From the NCBI RefSeq assembly GCF_017255185.1, contig NZ_JAFKCZ010000010.1, forward strand, positions 1-64,000: DNA of 64,000 nucleotides, read 5' to 3'. Position 1 is the first letter of the stretch; each line of letters begins with the position of its first letter. This stretch comes from Parahaliea mediterranea (lineage in GTDB: Bacteria; Pseudomonadota; Gammaproteobacteria; Pseudomonadales; Halieaceae). This document shows positions 27,941 through 36,580 of this stretch, piece after piece. Under the pieces are notes generated by a model. That model saw nothing but the letters and a program-made list of their open reading frames with translations. It was not told the DNA's origin and ran no database searches. Position numbers and translations under genes: made by a program.

Positions 27941-28876
27941 CTAAGTCCGGTAGCTATAACCGTAACGCCACATTAGGGGGCCCGCCATCAGCCAGAATAG
28001 ACGCTTATCCATGTTACTTAGCCTCGAAACCCACTCGACATCGGGCTTAATCCTAACTCTTCCCCCCATGCGCATTCTGTTTCCGGCAATGGTGTGACCA
28101 ACCACAAACTCATCGTCTCGATCGAGCTTGGTACTTAGCGCTTGAATATCGGTACCCAAAGCCCCACTTATGGATTGCAAAGCTAGCGACGGATCAAGTA
28201 CAAAATCCTCGTAGCGGAGTCGAACTTTTCTTGAAAAATCTACCTGCCTCATCGCCAGCTCTGCGAGTGTATTTGTCAGCAGCCACGAGGCTGCGGTACG
28301 CATAACGGGCCGGCTCGGGAGGTCGTTCTGCACACCTTTTGCGGGATCTTTTGAATGAGCCTTTTTAAGTGACCACGCAACTCCTCGACCGTCCCGAATC
28401 AGATGCACTAGCCGAAGATCTATTTCATCAATGTATGTAAGTGCCAACGCCCTTACAGGGTTTTTCGAAGAATCAAGCACAATTGACTTTCCCGAAACTT
28501 GTTGTACTGCTCTGTACAACGCCACTATTCCCTCAGCGTACCGCTTAAATTCAGAGCTTTTTCTACGCGCACTCTTGTAAACATTCACTATATGACGGGG
28601 ACGCTCGAAAGAGGCCTGCAGAGCACGCCATTCCGGACCATGGGCAAGATGAGGAGTCGAGGCTTCCCACTCTTTCCTTACCTCCCCCCAAAACTCACAC
28701 TTGGCTGCAGGCAAGCCACAGGCACAATGTTCATCCTCGTTCGACCACGCTCTACTAGCATTTATTAGCTCTCCAACGCTTTCGACGTCAGAGTGATTGC
28801 CCAGTACAGTGTCGAGCATAGTCGATCCGCTACGACCAACTCCCACGACATATAAGACTTTTACCTGATCTTTCAT
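27941..28876 (-). CDS. Sulfotransferase family protein
   Basis: The 311-residue sulfotransferase has its 5'-PSB loop at YVVGVGRSGSTMLDTVLGN and its 3'-phosphate region at LVHLIRDGRGVAWSLKKAH (about residue 160). LRYEDFVLDPSLAL lies near residue 220. The GRSGSTML form is common in carbohydrate O-sulfotransferase-like bacterial proteins. It differs clearly from the other sulfotransferase of the operon, suggesting two sulfation positions. No PAPS-making genes (cysD, cysN, cysC) are present, so the donor must come from elsewhere in the genome. Confidence 0.85.
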   Translation of the reverse strand: MKDQVKVLYVVGVGRSGSTMLDTVLGNHSDVESVGELINASRAWSNEDEHCACGLPAAKCEFWGEVRKEWEASTPHLAHGPEWRALQASFERPRHIVNVYKSARRKSSEFKRYAEGIVALYRAVQQVSGKSIVLDSSKNPVRALALTYIDEIDLRLVHLIRDGRGVAWSLKKAHSKDPAKGVQNDLPSRPVMRTAASWLLTNTLAELAMRQVDFSRKVRLRYEDFVLDPSLALQSISGALGTDIQALSTKLDRDDEFVVGHTIAGNRMRMGGRVRIKPDVEWVSRLSNMDKRLFWLMAGPLMWRYGYSYRT

Positions 28877-28878
28877 TT

Positions 28879-29655
28879 TTAGCCTTTTTTACGCAGGATT
28901 ATAACGGCATCGGGGGATGTAACCCGGTTATTGGGGATCAGGACTTGCCCCACCCACTCCAACGCCCAAAGAGGACCACGCACGGCTTTATAGAGGCCAG
29001 GGGATTCTCGCCTAACTTTTGAATAGAAGCCGGCATTCCACAATCCGAAATGTCCCACATAGCCAGAGAAAAGTATGTCCACACCACCCACTTGCTCAAC
29101 CGAACAAACCAAGTCTTCGAGTGACATGAGATTATGCTGCGCCCACTTCTCGGCATCTGTCAGCTTAAGCACATTGCCGTTCAGAGATGAGTGGTTAGGT
29201 ATGGAAATAACTACATATCCGCCAAGCTTAGTTAGTTCAATATGCTTCGCAATAGGCACCCTTGCGTCCTCAAAGTGCTCTACGAATCCAAAGCTGACGG
29301 TCAGGTCCCATCCTTTTTCATCCGGCGATTCCGAAACTTCTAGCTCGAAAAAATCTTTGGCCAATATTGTCGCAGGGACTCCCAAGTTTCGAAGATTTGA
29401 CTCAGCGGAGCGGGCGCATGCCTCAACATACTCAACTCCCCACGGTTCATAGTCATAGAACTCGTTAAAGTATTTTAGGTATGTTCCAGGGTATGCCCCC
29501 ACTTCTAGACAGCGTCTACCGCTGCCCTGAGGAAGATACTTTTGAAACAGCCTATGGCGCTCTCGAAAAATCGGTTTATTTACTGGCATGAAAAATTGAG
29601 GCTTACCAGCAGCCTGCCAGCGATTCTCCCACTGTTCTTTTTCAGACAAACGCAT
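28879..29655 (-). CDS. SAM-dependent methyltransferase
   Basis: The 258-residue class I methyltransferase has motif I as CLEVGAYPGTYLKYF, a following acidic strand WGVEYVEA, and DLTVSFGFVEHFED as the post-motif typical of methyltransferase domain 11/23 proteins. GGYVVISIPNH completes the fold. It probably methylates the glycan or a precursor. Terminal methylation is one known way of ending chain growth in ABC-transported O-antigens, but no kinase or coiled-coil domain like WbdD is present. It is 2 bp from the sulfotransferase gene. Confidence 0.82.
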   Translation of the reverse strand: MRLSEKEQWENRWQAAGKPQFFMPVNKPIFRERHRLFQKYLPQGSGRRCLEVGAYPGTYLKYFNEFYDYEPWGVEYVEACARSAESNLRNLGVPATILAKDFFELEVSESPDEKGWDLTVSFGFVEHFEDARVPIAKHIELTKLGGYVVISIPNHSSLNGNVLKLTDAEKWAQHNLMSLEDLVCSVEQVGGVDILFSGYVGHFGLWNAGFYSKVRRESPGLYKAVRGPLWALEWVGQVLIPNNRVTSPDAVIILRKKG

Positions 29656-29694
29656 TACAAAGCTTCCTATATATCAAACGGCTGTCCAGAAAGA

Positions 29695-31014
29695 CTAAAT
29701 CCCTTGTGCATTTCTCAGAATCACTCGAAGTGCAGCATGGTAGCCGACCAAAGTTACTGCCGTTGCAGTTGCCGCACCAATCGTTCCATAAAGTGGTATC
29801 AACACCAAATTTAACAGTACGTTAGCAACTGAAAATAACCAGAGCATTTTGGCGGTAGCGGACTCCTGGCCAATCATTTGCAACATATTTCCTACAGGCC
29901 CAAAAGCTACGTTCAACATATATCCCAACGCCAGAATTCCTACAACCACTCCCCCACCGCGATACTCCTGACCAAAAAGCAACGCCAAAAGATCCTCCCC
30001 CCAAAAAACCAACACTAGAGTTATGGGTAGAGTTACCACGAACACCAATGCCTGAGATTTTTTATACAACTTTCGCAAATTCCCATAATTGTTTTGCGAG
30101 TGCATAGCGGAAAAATGGGGGGCGAGAACGCTGTTAGCTGCTCTGGAAAAGAACATGACGAGTATGCAAGCTTGCGCGGCCACCCTGTATATCCCGACGT
30201 CTTCGGAGGTCACAAACAGCCCCAGCATCAGAACGTCCGCCTGGGTATTTATAATCATTGCTCCGCCGATGAGTGCAAATGGCAACGCGCTTTTTATCCA
30301 CTGCCGATTTTTGAACTCCGGAACCGCGGAACGGCTTTTTTCGGGAAGGAACCGCCGAAGCACCATCGACGCGACAATCAGAACCAAGAGCGTGCCCAGC
30401 AGTTGCGCAGCCATAGCGATCTGCGGCTCACGCTGGGCAGGCCATACCGTAAACATCAGACCAACAATAACCAGGACCAGGAGAGGCCGAACAACCATAT
30501 CCACAGCCTGACCTATGACCACTTTATGCAGGCCCCTCATAGCATGACCCACAGTCTTACATAGGGCAGAAACCGGCAGTACAAGCAACATTAGAGCCAT
30601 TGTGTAGAACACCTCCGACCTTAGAGAGCCGGAGAAAAAGAACAACACCAACAGTCCAATTAGGGAAACCGTCAGCCCTGCCACCGCAACAAACTGTATT
30701 CCTCTGCGCAAGGCGCCACGCAAAAGCCCCCATTCAGAACGCCCCTGGCTTGCCGCCACCTCGCGCATGAGTAACGTCGGAACTCCCGCTTCGCCTGCAA
30801 CCAGCAGCAGGCTCATTATGGCAAAGGCATAGGCATAAACACCGTAGCCGTCTGGCCCAAGCATCCTAGCAAGCAGCATTGCCAATCCCAGAGCCAGCAA
30901 ACGGTTGACGGCCTGGAGACCTGCGCTTCCAAGGCCGCCTCGAACCAGCCGGGCACGCAAACCATTACCTAAAAGCTGGTCGCGACTCTGCTGAAAACGC
31001 ATGGAGAAGCTCAC
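29695..31014 (-). CDS. wzx: Oligosaccharide flippase family protein (Wzx)
   Basis: The 439-residue protein has 12-14 hydrophobic segments and is an MVF-superfamily polysaccharide exporter. Typical stretches are LARMLGPDGYGVYAYAFAIM near the N-terminus (the LG-P-x-YG motif of Wzx/RfbX) and FWGEDLLALLFGQEYRGG in the C-terminal half. It flips undecaprenyl-diphosphate-linked repeat units to the periplasm. The start is GTG 31014 or ATG 31002. It is the first intact biosynthetic gene of the operon downstream of the regulator and the decayed epimerase. Confidence 0.88.
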   Translation of the reverse strand: MSFSMRFQQSRDQLLGNGLRARLVRGGLGSAGLQAVNRLLALGLAMLLARMLGPDGYGVYAYAFAIMSLLLVAGEAGVPTLLMREVAASQGRSEWGLLRGALRRGIQFVAVAGLTVSLIGLLVLFFFSGSLRSEVFYTMALMLLVLPVSALCKTVGHAMRGLHKVVIGQAVDMVVRPLLVLVIVGLMFTVWPAQREPQIAMAAQLLGTLLVLIVASMVLRRFLPEKSRSAVPEFKNRQWIKSALPFALIGGAMIINTQADVLMLGLFVTSEDVGIYRVAAQACILVMFFSRAANSVLAPHFSAMHSQNNYGNLRKLYKKSQALVFVVTLPITLVLVFWGEDLLALLFGQEYRGGGVVVGILALGYMLNVAFGPVGNMLQMIGQESATAKMLWLFSVANVLLNLVLIPLYGTIGAATATAVTLVGYHAALRVILRNAQGI

Positions 31015-31108
31015 GGCAGGAAAGAACTGTAGCCGAGGCTATCGAATTGCATACTTTAAGACGCGGACGGCAGTCGCCGTACTAGCGTATGTGCTCAACA
31101 TAATATCC

Positions 31109-31601
31109 TCAACAGCTGTAGTAACCACGATACCAGTTAACGAAATCACTCACGCCTTCACGAAACGGAGCAGCCGGGCGGTAGCTTGTTAGTCGCTGGA
31201 GCAAACTTGCGTCCACCCAAGTCGCAGGGACGTCACCTGTCTGCATAGGGGTAATTGTGAATTGACTTCACGCCTAACTCGGTCTTGATGGCCTCGACAA
31301 AATCGAGAAAACCCACCTTGTCAGAATTACCAATGTTTACCACACGAAACCGCGCCACCGGTGACAAACTATCACCGCCTACTGCGGTCTCGGGCCCACC
31401 CGGCACGGCGGCAATCAAATCGGTGGAAGTAAACCTCTCTTGTTCATGGAGCATCGTATGGCGGTGACACTTCAACCGGGTATCGTAGTAATCTGTGATG
31501 CCGTCGTGACCGTGCACTGCCTTGCCCCCGGCAAGGAGCAACTTCGCCAGATGGAAACCGATAAAACCGGCTGTTCCCGTAATAAAAACTCTATCAGTCA
31601 T
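31109..31601 (-). pseudogene. Decayed UDP-glucuronate 4-epimerase-like gene
   Basis: The N-terminal 58 codons match nucleotide-sugar epimerases (MTDRVFITGTAGFIGFHLAK, then DYYDTRLK). The frame then jumps from a DLIAAV stretch straight to RFRVVNIGNSDKVGFLDFVEAI, which belongs near residue 260 of a 330-residue family. About 165 codons are therefore missing. A shift near 31250 ends the frame early, and the rest (PMQTGDVPATWVDASLLQ to WYRGYYSC, stop at 31109-31111) continues in another frame with the normal family C-terminus. An internal deletion plus a frameshift make it non-functional. It points to an ancestral galacturonate step. Confidence 0.85.
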
Positions 31602-31616
31602 CTGTAACGACCAGCC

Positions 31617-31961
31617 CTAACCACAGTTGTCTGGCATACTCGACAATTCACTTTTGAGCTCAGAAATCTCAGATTTGAGCTCCTCATATTCAAGCAACTT
31701 CCTCTTGAGGAAATGGGCAGTTAGCCGGGTTTTTGCTGCCATCCCCGCCGGAGTCAGTAAATACGCATATCGCGCCTTGTTTTCGCTTCGATGGAAATTT
31801 TCCATCTTCAACCAACCCTTTACAATCAATGCCTGCAGGCAATAATTAGCCCGCCCCACACTGAGCCCAAGCTGGCGGGCAATTTGTCGTTGGGAAATGT
31901 CCGGCTGCGCCTCCACCAAGCGCATAACCCGTAAGTGCGTTTCCGAGGGCCTCATAGGCAT
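31617..31961 (-). CDS. EPS-associated MarR-type transcriptional regulator
   Basis: The 114-residue protein has an N-terminal winged helix (HLRVMRLVEAQPDISQRQIA, then LGLSVGRANYCLQALI), a middle segment RSENKARYAYLLTPAGMAAKT, and a C-terminal coiled coil (EYEELKSEISELKSELS). This layout is that of the small MarR-family regulators found at the head of exopolysaccharide operons. It is the first gene of the minus-strand operon and divergent from wecA, so it probably controls the island. Its ligand and operator are unknown. Confidence 0.8.
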   Translation of the reverse strand: MPMRPSETHLRVMRLVEAQPDISQRQIARQLGLSVGRANYCLQALIVKGWLKMENFHRSENKARYAYLLTPAGMAAKTRLTAHFLKRKLLEYEELKSEISELKSELSSMPDNCG

Positions 31962-32429
31962 TGTGATTACACATTTTGTGTGGAAAGAAATAGCAGGCCT
32001 GGCCCTGTACCACTCTCCAGGCCAGCTTCTCTGGCTTTACAACCGCCACAATAACTTTAACTTTCGGCCAAGCAGCCGCAGAGAACGCATAGGCTGACCA
32101 GCGTTCAGCGGCTGAACACCATAGCAGCCTGCCCCCCTGGGGACAAGAGCCACCCAGGTTTTTGGATGCAGCAATCACCCCCAAACGGCACGCCTGCCGT
32201 CATCGCTCCAGACAAGCCCTCGTTTTGGCGCGCCAGCCGCAGAAACAATTCCGACGGAAGCACGGGAAAGCCACAGCAAGCCCCCGTCGGATCGGCAATT
32301 TTTCGGTACCGGGGCTACTTTCGCGTATGTGGCAAGCCAGACCACCACCAGCTCTGTGAAAAATTCTACTTGCCGAACTTTTCTAGTACCATTGCGCCCC
32401 TAAATTCTCCTCATTCTGTGGCTTACACC
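31962..32429. promoter_or_regulatory. Divergent control region between regulator gene and wecA-like gene
   Basis: This 468-bp non-coding region separates the minus-strand glycan operon from the plus-strand initiating transferase. The regulator start is followed (reading upstream) by a TGTG-ATTA-CACA partial inverted repeat near 31970-31981, which could be an operator. Open frames crossing the region lack a family match or plausible start, so they are not taken as genes. The long untranslated leaders on both sides are compatible with antitermination control, but no conserved element was recognised. Confidence 0.4.
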
Positions 32430-33557
32430 ATGTCACCAGCGCTGCAACAGTTCCTCCTTGCTTTTATTTCGACACTAGCCTTCATTATTGTGCTGGCGCG
32501 AGTAGCAGCCAAAGCCGGCCTGGTTGACATCCCCGATCAACGAAAGAAACATGCAGGAGATATCCCTTTAGTCGGTGGGCCCGCCATTTTCCTGTCCTTA
32601 ATATTGGCCACTATTATTTTTGGCGAAACCCACCAAAGCATTTTAAGCGGGCACACCCGCGAAATAGCCATTTTTCTGTTTGCCGCGGGTATCCTGGTGG
32701 TGCTTGGCCTCATCGATGACCGGCGGCACGTGAGCGTCTTCACCCGCTCAATGATCGAGGTGGGCGTGGCGCTACTCGTTATAGAGGGGCTAGACCTCCA
32801 GGTGTCACAATTGGGCGACCTAATCGGGATTGGCAGCATAAAATTGAATGATTGGCTGGCATACCCCTTTACGGTGATCTGTATTTTTGGCGTAATTAAC
32901 GCCTACAATATGCTGGACGGCATGGATGGATGGCTCGCCATTATGGTGCTCATCACCATATTTGCGTTCCACTTGTTTACTCGCACAGAACCAAGGCTTA
33001 TTACGCTCACCCTCACAGCGTCGCTCTTGGCCTTTCTAGTTTCCAACCTTAAGGTCGCTCCTTTCGTTCCCAAATCCTTCCTCGGTGATTCCGGAAGCAA
33101 GCTACTGGGCTTTATTGTCGTGGCACTTATCCTTGCCGTGACTTCGACGCAGATCGGAGGAACCAGATATATACAGCCAGTTACCGCACTCTATTTGGTA
33201 GGGCTCCCCATTTTTGACATGGCCTTTACTATCTTGAGGAGAATCCTCGCCGGGAAATCACCCTTTCGTGGAGACAGGACGCACATCCATCATCTTATGC
33301 AGGCTCTGGGATTTGGACAACATCGTTCGCTGGCAGTGTTGACCACCATCGGATTAGCCCCCCCCTTTATGGGTTTGATACTACACAACTCCGGTGCCGC
33401 CTCTCACTACCAGTTTTATATGTTCATCGGTTGCTTTTTTATCTACTGCGTACTTATGAGCCAAGCTTGGCGAATCGCCGAGCAGTACCAGCAACTCAAG
33501 GATCACAAAAACTCGGTCGGTCAAAACGCTGGCAGACACAAAACCCCATACGCTTGA
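32430..33557 (+). CDS. wecA: WecA-like undecaprenyl-phosphate GlcNAc-1-phosphate transferase
   Basis: The product has 375 residues from ATG 32430, with GTG 32418 in frame. It is a polytopic polyprenyl-phosphate hexosaminyl-1-phosphate transferase. Motifs are LVDIPDQRKKHAGDIPLVGG, VLGLIDDRRH (aspartates), AYNMLDGMDGW (the NMxDGxDG site), GDSGSKLLGF and RTHIHHLMQALG (the HIHH loop). It starts glycan synthesis by loading GlcNAc-1-P or a related sugar on undecaprenyl phosphate. It is the second initiating enzyme of this locus, besides the PglC-like one. It converges on wzt, with 53 bp between them. Confidence 0.88.
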   Translation: MSPALQQFLLAFISTLAFIIVLARVAAKAGLVDIPDQRKKHAGDIPLVGGPAIFLSLILATIIFGETHQSILSGHTREIAIFLFAAGILVVLGLIDDRRHVSVFTRSMIEVGVALLVIEGLDLQVSQLGDLIGIGSIKLNDWLAYPFTVICIFGVINAYNMLDGMDGWLAIMVLITIFAFHLFTRTEPRLITLTLTASLLAFLVSNLKVAPFVPKSFLGDSGSKLLGFIVVALILAVTSTQIGGTRYIQPVTALYLVGLPIFDMAFTILRRILAGKSPFRGDRTHIHHLMQALGFGQHRSLAVLTTIGLAPPFMGLILHNSGAASHYQFYMFIGCFFIYCVLMSQAWRIAEQYQQLKDHKNSVGQNAGRHKTPYA

Positions 33558-33610
33558 CAGAGAGGCATCATAAGTTTGGCTGGCCACACATAACTATCCG
33601 CAAGCCTAAC

Positions 33611-34333
33611 CTAGCCCTCCCCACGACCCCGCCCATCACCAGCGTACTCATCAAGCACACTGGCCACCTCGCCTTCGGCGCAGACTCTCCCTGCGTCGAT
33701 CCAGATCGCCCGATCGCACAGGGCCCTGACCTGCCCCGCCGAGTGGGACACAAACACCACCGTCTGTTCCCCGGCAATGCGCTCCTTCATGGCCGACTCG
33801 GCCTTTTTACGAAAGCGCACATCGCCAACGCTGAGTACCTCGTCGATCAGGAGGATATCGACATGGGTCTTGAGCGCGGCAGTGAATCCGAGACGGGCCC
33901 GCATGCCGGTGGAGTAGGTTTTAACCGGCTCCTCAAAGGAGTCGCCGAGCTCGGAGAACTCTTTGATTTCCTCAAGATAGGAGCGCGCCTCGCTGCGGGT
34001 CGCGCCCTGCAGCATGGCGGAAAGCAGGGCGTTGTCGCGTCCCGAAAGATCCGCCCGAAACCCGAGCCCGATTGATAGCAGGGAAGCGGTTTTTCCTGGC
34101 TGCCGCCTGATCACACCACGGGTTGGCGCCAGAATGCCAGCCATCAATTGCAAGGTCGTGGTCTTGCCCGCGCCGTTGCGACCGAGCACACCCAGGACCT
34201 CACCCTCGTAGAGTTTGAGCGACACGTTGTCCAGCACCCGGTGAACGCCATGCTCGAAGGTCGCCTTGCCCGAGCGATAGCAATGCGTGACCCCCTCAAG
34301 CTCCAGCATCACCGGACGGTTCTGCCCGCTCAT
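33611..34333 (-). CDS. wzt: Polysaccharide ABC exporter, ATP-binding subunit
   Basis: The product has about 240 residues from ATG 34333. It has Walker A GRNGAGKTT, a signature region EPVKTYSTGMRARLGF, Walker B HVDILLIDEVLSVGD and the H-loop FVSHSAGQV. It has only the nucleotide-binding domain. The C-terminal carbohydrate-binding domain of O9a-type Wzt proteins is absent, so it resembles KpsT-type or cap-independent Wzt proteins. Its start overlaps the permease stop by 4 bp. GC content is back near that of the housekeeping genes. Confidence 0.9.
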   Translation of the reverse strand: MSGQNRPVMLELEGVTHCYRSGKATFEHGVHRVLDNVSLKLYEGEVLGVLGRNGAGKTTTLQLMAGILAPTRGVIRRQPGKTASLLSIGLGFRADLSGRDNALLSAMLQGATRSEARSYLEEIKEFSELGDSFEEPVKTYSTGMRARLGFTAALKTHVDILLIDEVLSVGDVRFRKKAESAMKERIAGEQTVVFVSHSAGQVRALCDRAIWIDAGRVCAEGEVASVLDEYAGDGRGRGEG

Positions 34334-35106
34334 GCGGTGAGCGCCTTCAATGCGAGGAACTGGCTGCCTCGTCGCATTACCCACGCCATTCCGATCACGA
34401 TCACCGCTGACACCAAGCCAATCAGCAGCAAATGACCCGCGTCGGGCGGGGTCTGGTACATCAGAATCTGGCGGTAGGCATCGAGAACAAAAGCCAGGGG
34501 ATTCACTGCAAGCACCAGGTCCGTTTTGGCGGGGTCACCCAGGTCTCGCACATCCCAGAATATGCCGGAGGTAAACAATAGAAAAGTCATGCCCAGGGGG
34601 ATAAACATGCTGAAATCACGCGCCATACAGACCAGGCAAGCGCCTATCAAGGCACAGGCGACGATCATCAGGTAGTTCACCGCTATCAACGGCAACAACC
34701 AGACCCACGCCGCGGAGACGGCATAACCCGAAACCCACAACGTGGCAAATAGCAGGGCAAATACCGCGAGCTGTTTGTACAGGTTTTCCTGCACCGTTGC
34801 CATGGGAAACAGGCTTTTGGGTATATCTATTTTGGCGATTAACCCCCGGTTAGCCACTATGCTATTGGAGGCCTGGGTCACAGCCTTGGAGAACCAAATA
34901 AAGGTCAGTTTCCCGCACATGAGGAATACCAGGAAATCGGCGCGGCGGGAGTCCAGGATCATATTGAAGACGACATAGAACACCCCCACCCAGAGCAGCG
35001 GCTCCAAGAGCCACCAAAGGTATCCCAGGTAATAGCGGGAGGCGCTGGCGCGAAGGGCCATACGGGCCTGCGTATCCATCAGGCGGAAGTAGTGTCTAAG
35101 GGGCAT
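34330..35106 (-). CDS. wzm: Polysaccharide ABC exporter, permease subunit
   Basis: The 258-residue ABC-2 type membrane protein has about six hydrophobic segments, such as YLGYLWWLLEPLLWVGVFYVVF at the N-terminus, FTSGIFWDV, and a C-terminal helix. The start MPLRHYFRLMDTQARMALRA is typical of Wzm/KpsM/RfbA permeases. With the coupled ATPase it exports a complete lipid-linked polysaccharide. It is divergent from the wzz-like gene (139 bp), whose promoter region also serves this operon. Confidence 0.9.
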   Translation of the reverse strand: MPLRHYFRLMDTQARMALRASASRYYLGYLWWLLEPLLWVGVFYVVFNMILDSRRADFLVFLMCGKLTFIWFSKAVTQASNSIVANRGLIAKIDIPKSLFPMATVQENLYKQLAVFALLFATLWVSGYAVSAAWVWLLPLIAVNYLMIVACALIGACLVCMARDFSMFIPLGMTFLLFTSGIFWDVRDLGDPAKTDLVLAVNPLAFVLDAYRQILMYQTPPDAGHLLLIGLVSAVIVIGMAWVMRRGSQFLALKALTA

Positions 35107-35245
35107 GCAACGCGGCTATCGGTATCTGGACCTTTCCATGGGCCGCGAGAGTGTACCAAATTCAGGATTGGGGGGATATGCGTCGACTTTCACTGCTATA
35201 GTACGCCCCGGATGGATGGACCATGAACAAGGATAGCGACGCAGC

Positions 35246-36544
35246 ATGAATGACAACGCCCCGCCCCCTACCCCGAACGCAGAGGACGAGATCGACCTGA
35301 TCAAGCTCTTCGAGGAGCTATGGGCACAGAAATGGCTGATCATGGCGGTTACCGGCGCGGCATCGATAATTGGCCTGGCTGCCGCATTGCTGCTACCGCC
35401 CGTCTACCAGGCCAGCACCCAGGTTCGCCCCGCCGACCTGTCCGACCTGGCCCTCATCAATGAAACGGAAATGATGCTGGTCACCCCCAACGACGCATTC
35501 AGGCGGGGCCTTAACGAACTGGAATCCCGGCATTCACGCATTCAGACATTCAGTCAACTACTTGCCGACGGAAAACTGGAGTCTCCCGAAGGTGACAAGC
35601 GCAGCTTGCGAGCAATGACTGACAATATCACTGTATCAGTGCCCCAGGCCGGCAATGGCAGCCTGGACACCAAGGACTATGTCACCGTGACCTACGACCA
35701 CGGGGATGGCAAGTTGGCCGCCGAAGTCGTGAATTCACTGGTGACCATCGCGAACCAAAAAGCCGCGGACACACTGGTGGAAGAGCTACGCTCTTCCATC
35801 GAGGCCAGAGCCAGCCTGCTCGAGCAGGGTATTCAGCAGGAGATCGACCTGCAGGCACAATCCAACATCGACCGCGCAGCGCAACTGAAGGAGATCGATC
35901 AGCTGCGAAAGCTGGAGTTGCAGGACCAAATAGACGCCCTGAGAGCCAAAAATCTGCAGCTTAGGCAGGACAGAATCCAGGCCCTTGAGGAGGCCCTGTC
36001 CATCGCCAGAACCTTGAACATTGAGGACCCGGTGCTCATGGCGCAAATGCGCGACGAGGCCTTCGGCGGGGGGCTGGCCGTCCGCGGCGGGTTCGACGAC
36101 AAGGGGAGCGCTCTGTACCTGCGCGGCACACGCATGCTGGAGGCCGAAATCAGCGCCCTCAAAAACCGGCAGTCAGACGACTTCACCAGCCCGCAAATCC
36201 GTAACCTACAGGAACAGCTGGCACGCCTGGAACACAACCGGGAAATCGAGCTGCTCATGGCCCGGAAAAACAACTCCGCCTATGTGGAGGACATCCGCGA
36301 GATGCGCACTGAGCTGAACCAGCTCAGGGGCTACCTGGATCAGGATTACTCCAATGTGCGCGTGATGAAGATGGACGACGCCGCGACCGCCCCGATGACA
36401 CCAATCAAGCCCCGGCGAACGCTGATTGTGGCCGTCAGCGCCCTGTCCGGCGCCATGCTGGGCATATTGGCGGCATTGATCGCCAGTACCCTCGCACATC
36501 GCCGCGAGCGGCAAGAGCTGGATTCACGCCAGGCCGCCGGGTAG
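35246..36544 (+). CDS. Wzz-type chain-length determinant protein
   Basis: The 432-residue polysaccharide co-polymerase begins with a Wzz domain (DEIDLIKLFEELWAQKWLIM, then a membrane helix at about residues 32-55). A long periplasmic coiled-coil region follows (about 170-380, with KEIDQLRKLELQDQIDAL and similar stretches). A proline-rich PMTPIKPRR precedes the C-terminal membrane helix (about 395-418). No tyrosine-kinase domain is fused. It sets chain length with a Wzy polymerase, or could act as a KpsE-like partner of the ABC exporter. It sits 36 bp upstream of rsmA on the same strand and closes the island. Confidence 0.85.
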   Translation: MNDNAPPPTPNAEDEIDLIKLFEELWAQKWLIMAVTGAASIIGLAAALLLPPVYQASTQVRPADLSDLALINETEMMLVTPNDAFRRGLNELESRHSRIQTFSQLLADGKLESPEGDKRSLRAMTDNITVSVPQAGNGSLDTKDYVTVTYDHGDGKLAAEVVNSLVTIANQKAADTLVEELRSSIEARASLLEQGIQQEIDLQAQSNIDRAAQLKEIDQLRKLELQDQIDALRAKNLQLRQDRIQALEEALSIARTLNIEDPVLMAQMRDEAFGGGLAVRGGFDDKGSALYLRGTRMLEAEISALKNRQSDDFTSPQIRNLQEQLARLEHNREIELLMARKNNSAYVEDIREMRTELNQLRGYLDQDYSNVRVMKMDDAATAPMTPIKPRRTLIVAVSALSGAMLGILAALIASTLAHRRERQELDSRQAAG

Positions 36545-36580
36545 CGCGGCCCAGCGAGTACCGACAGGAACCAACCAATC

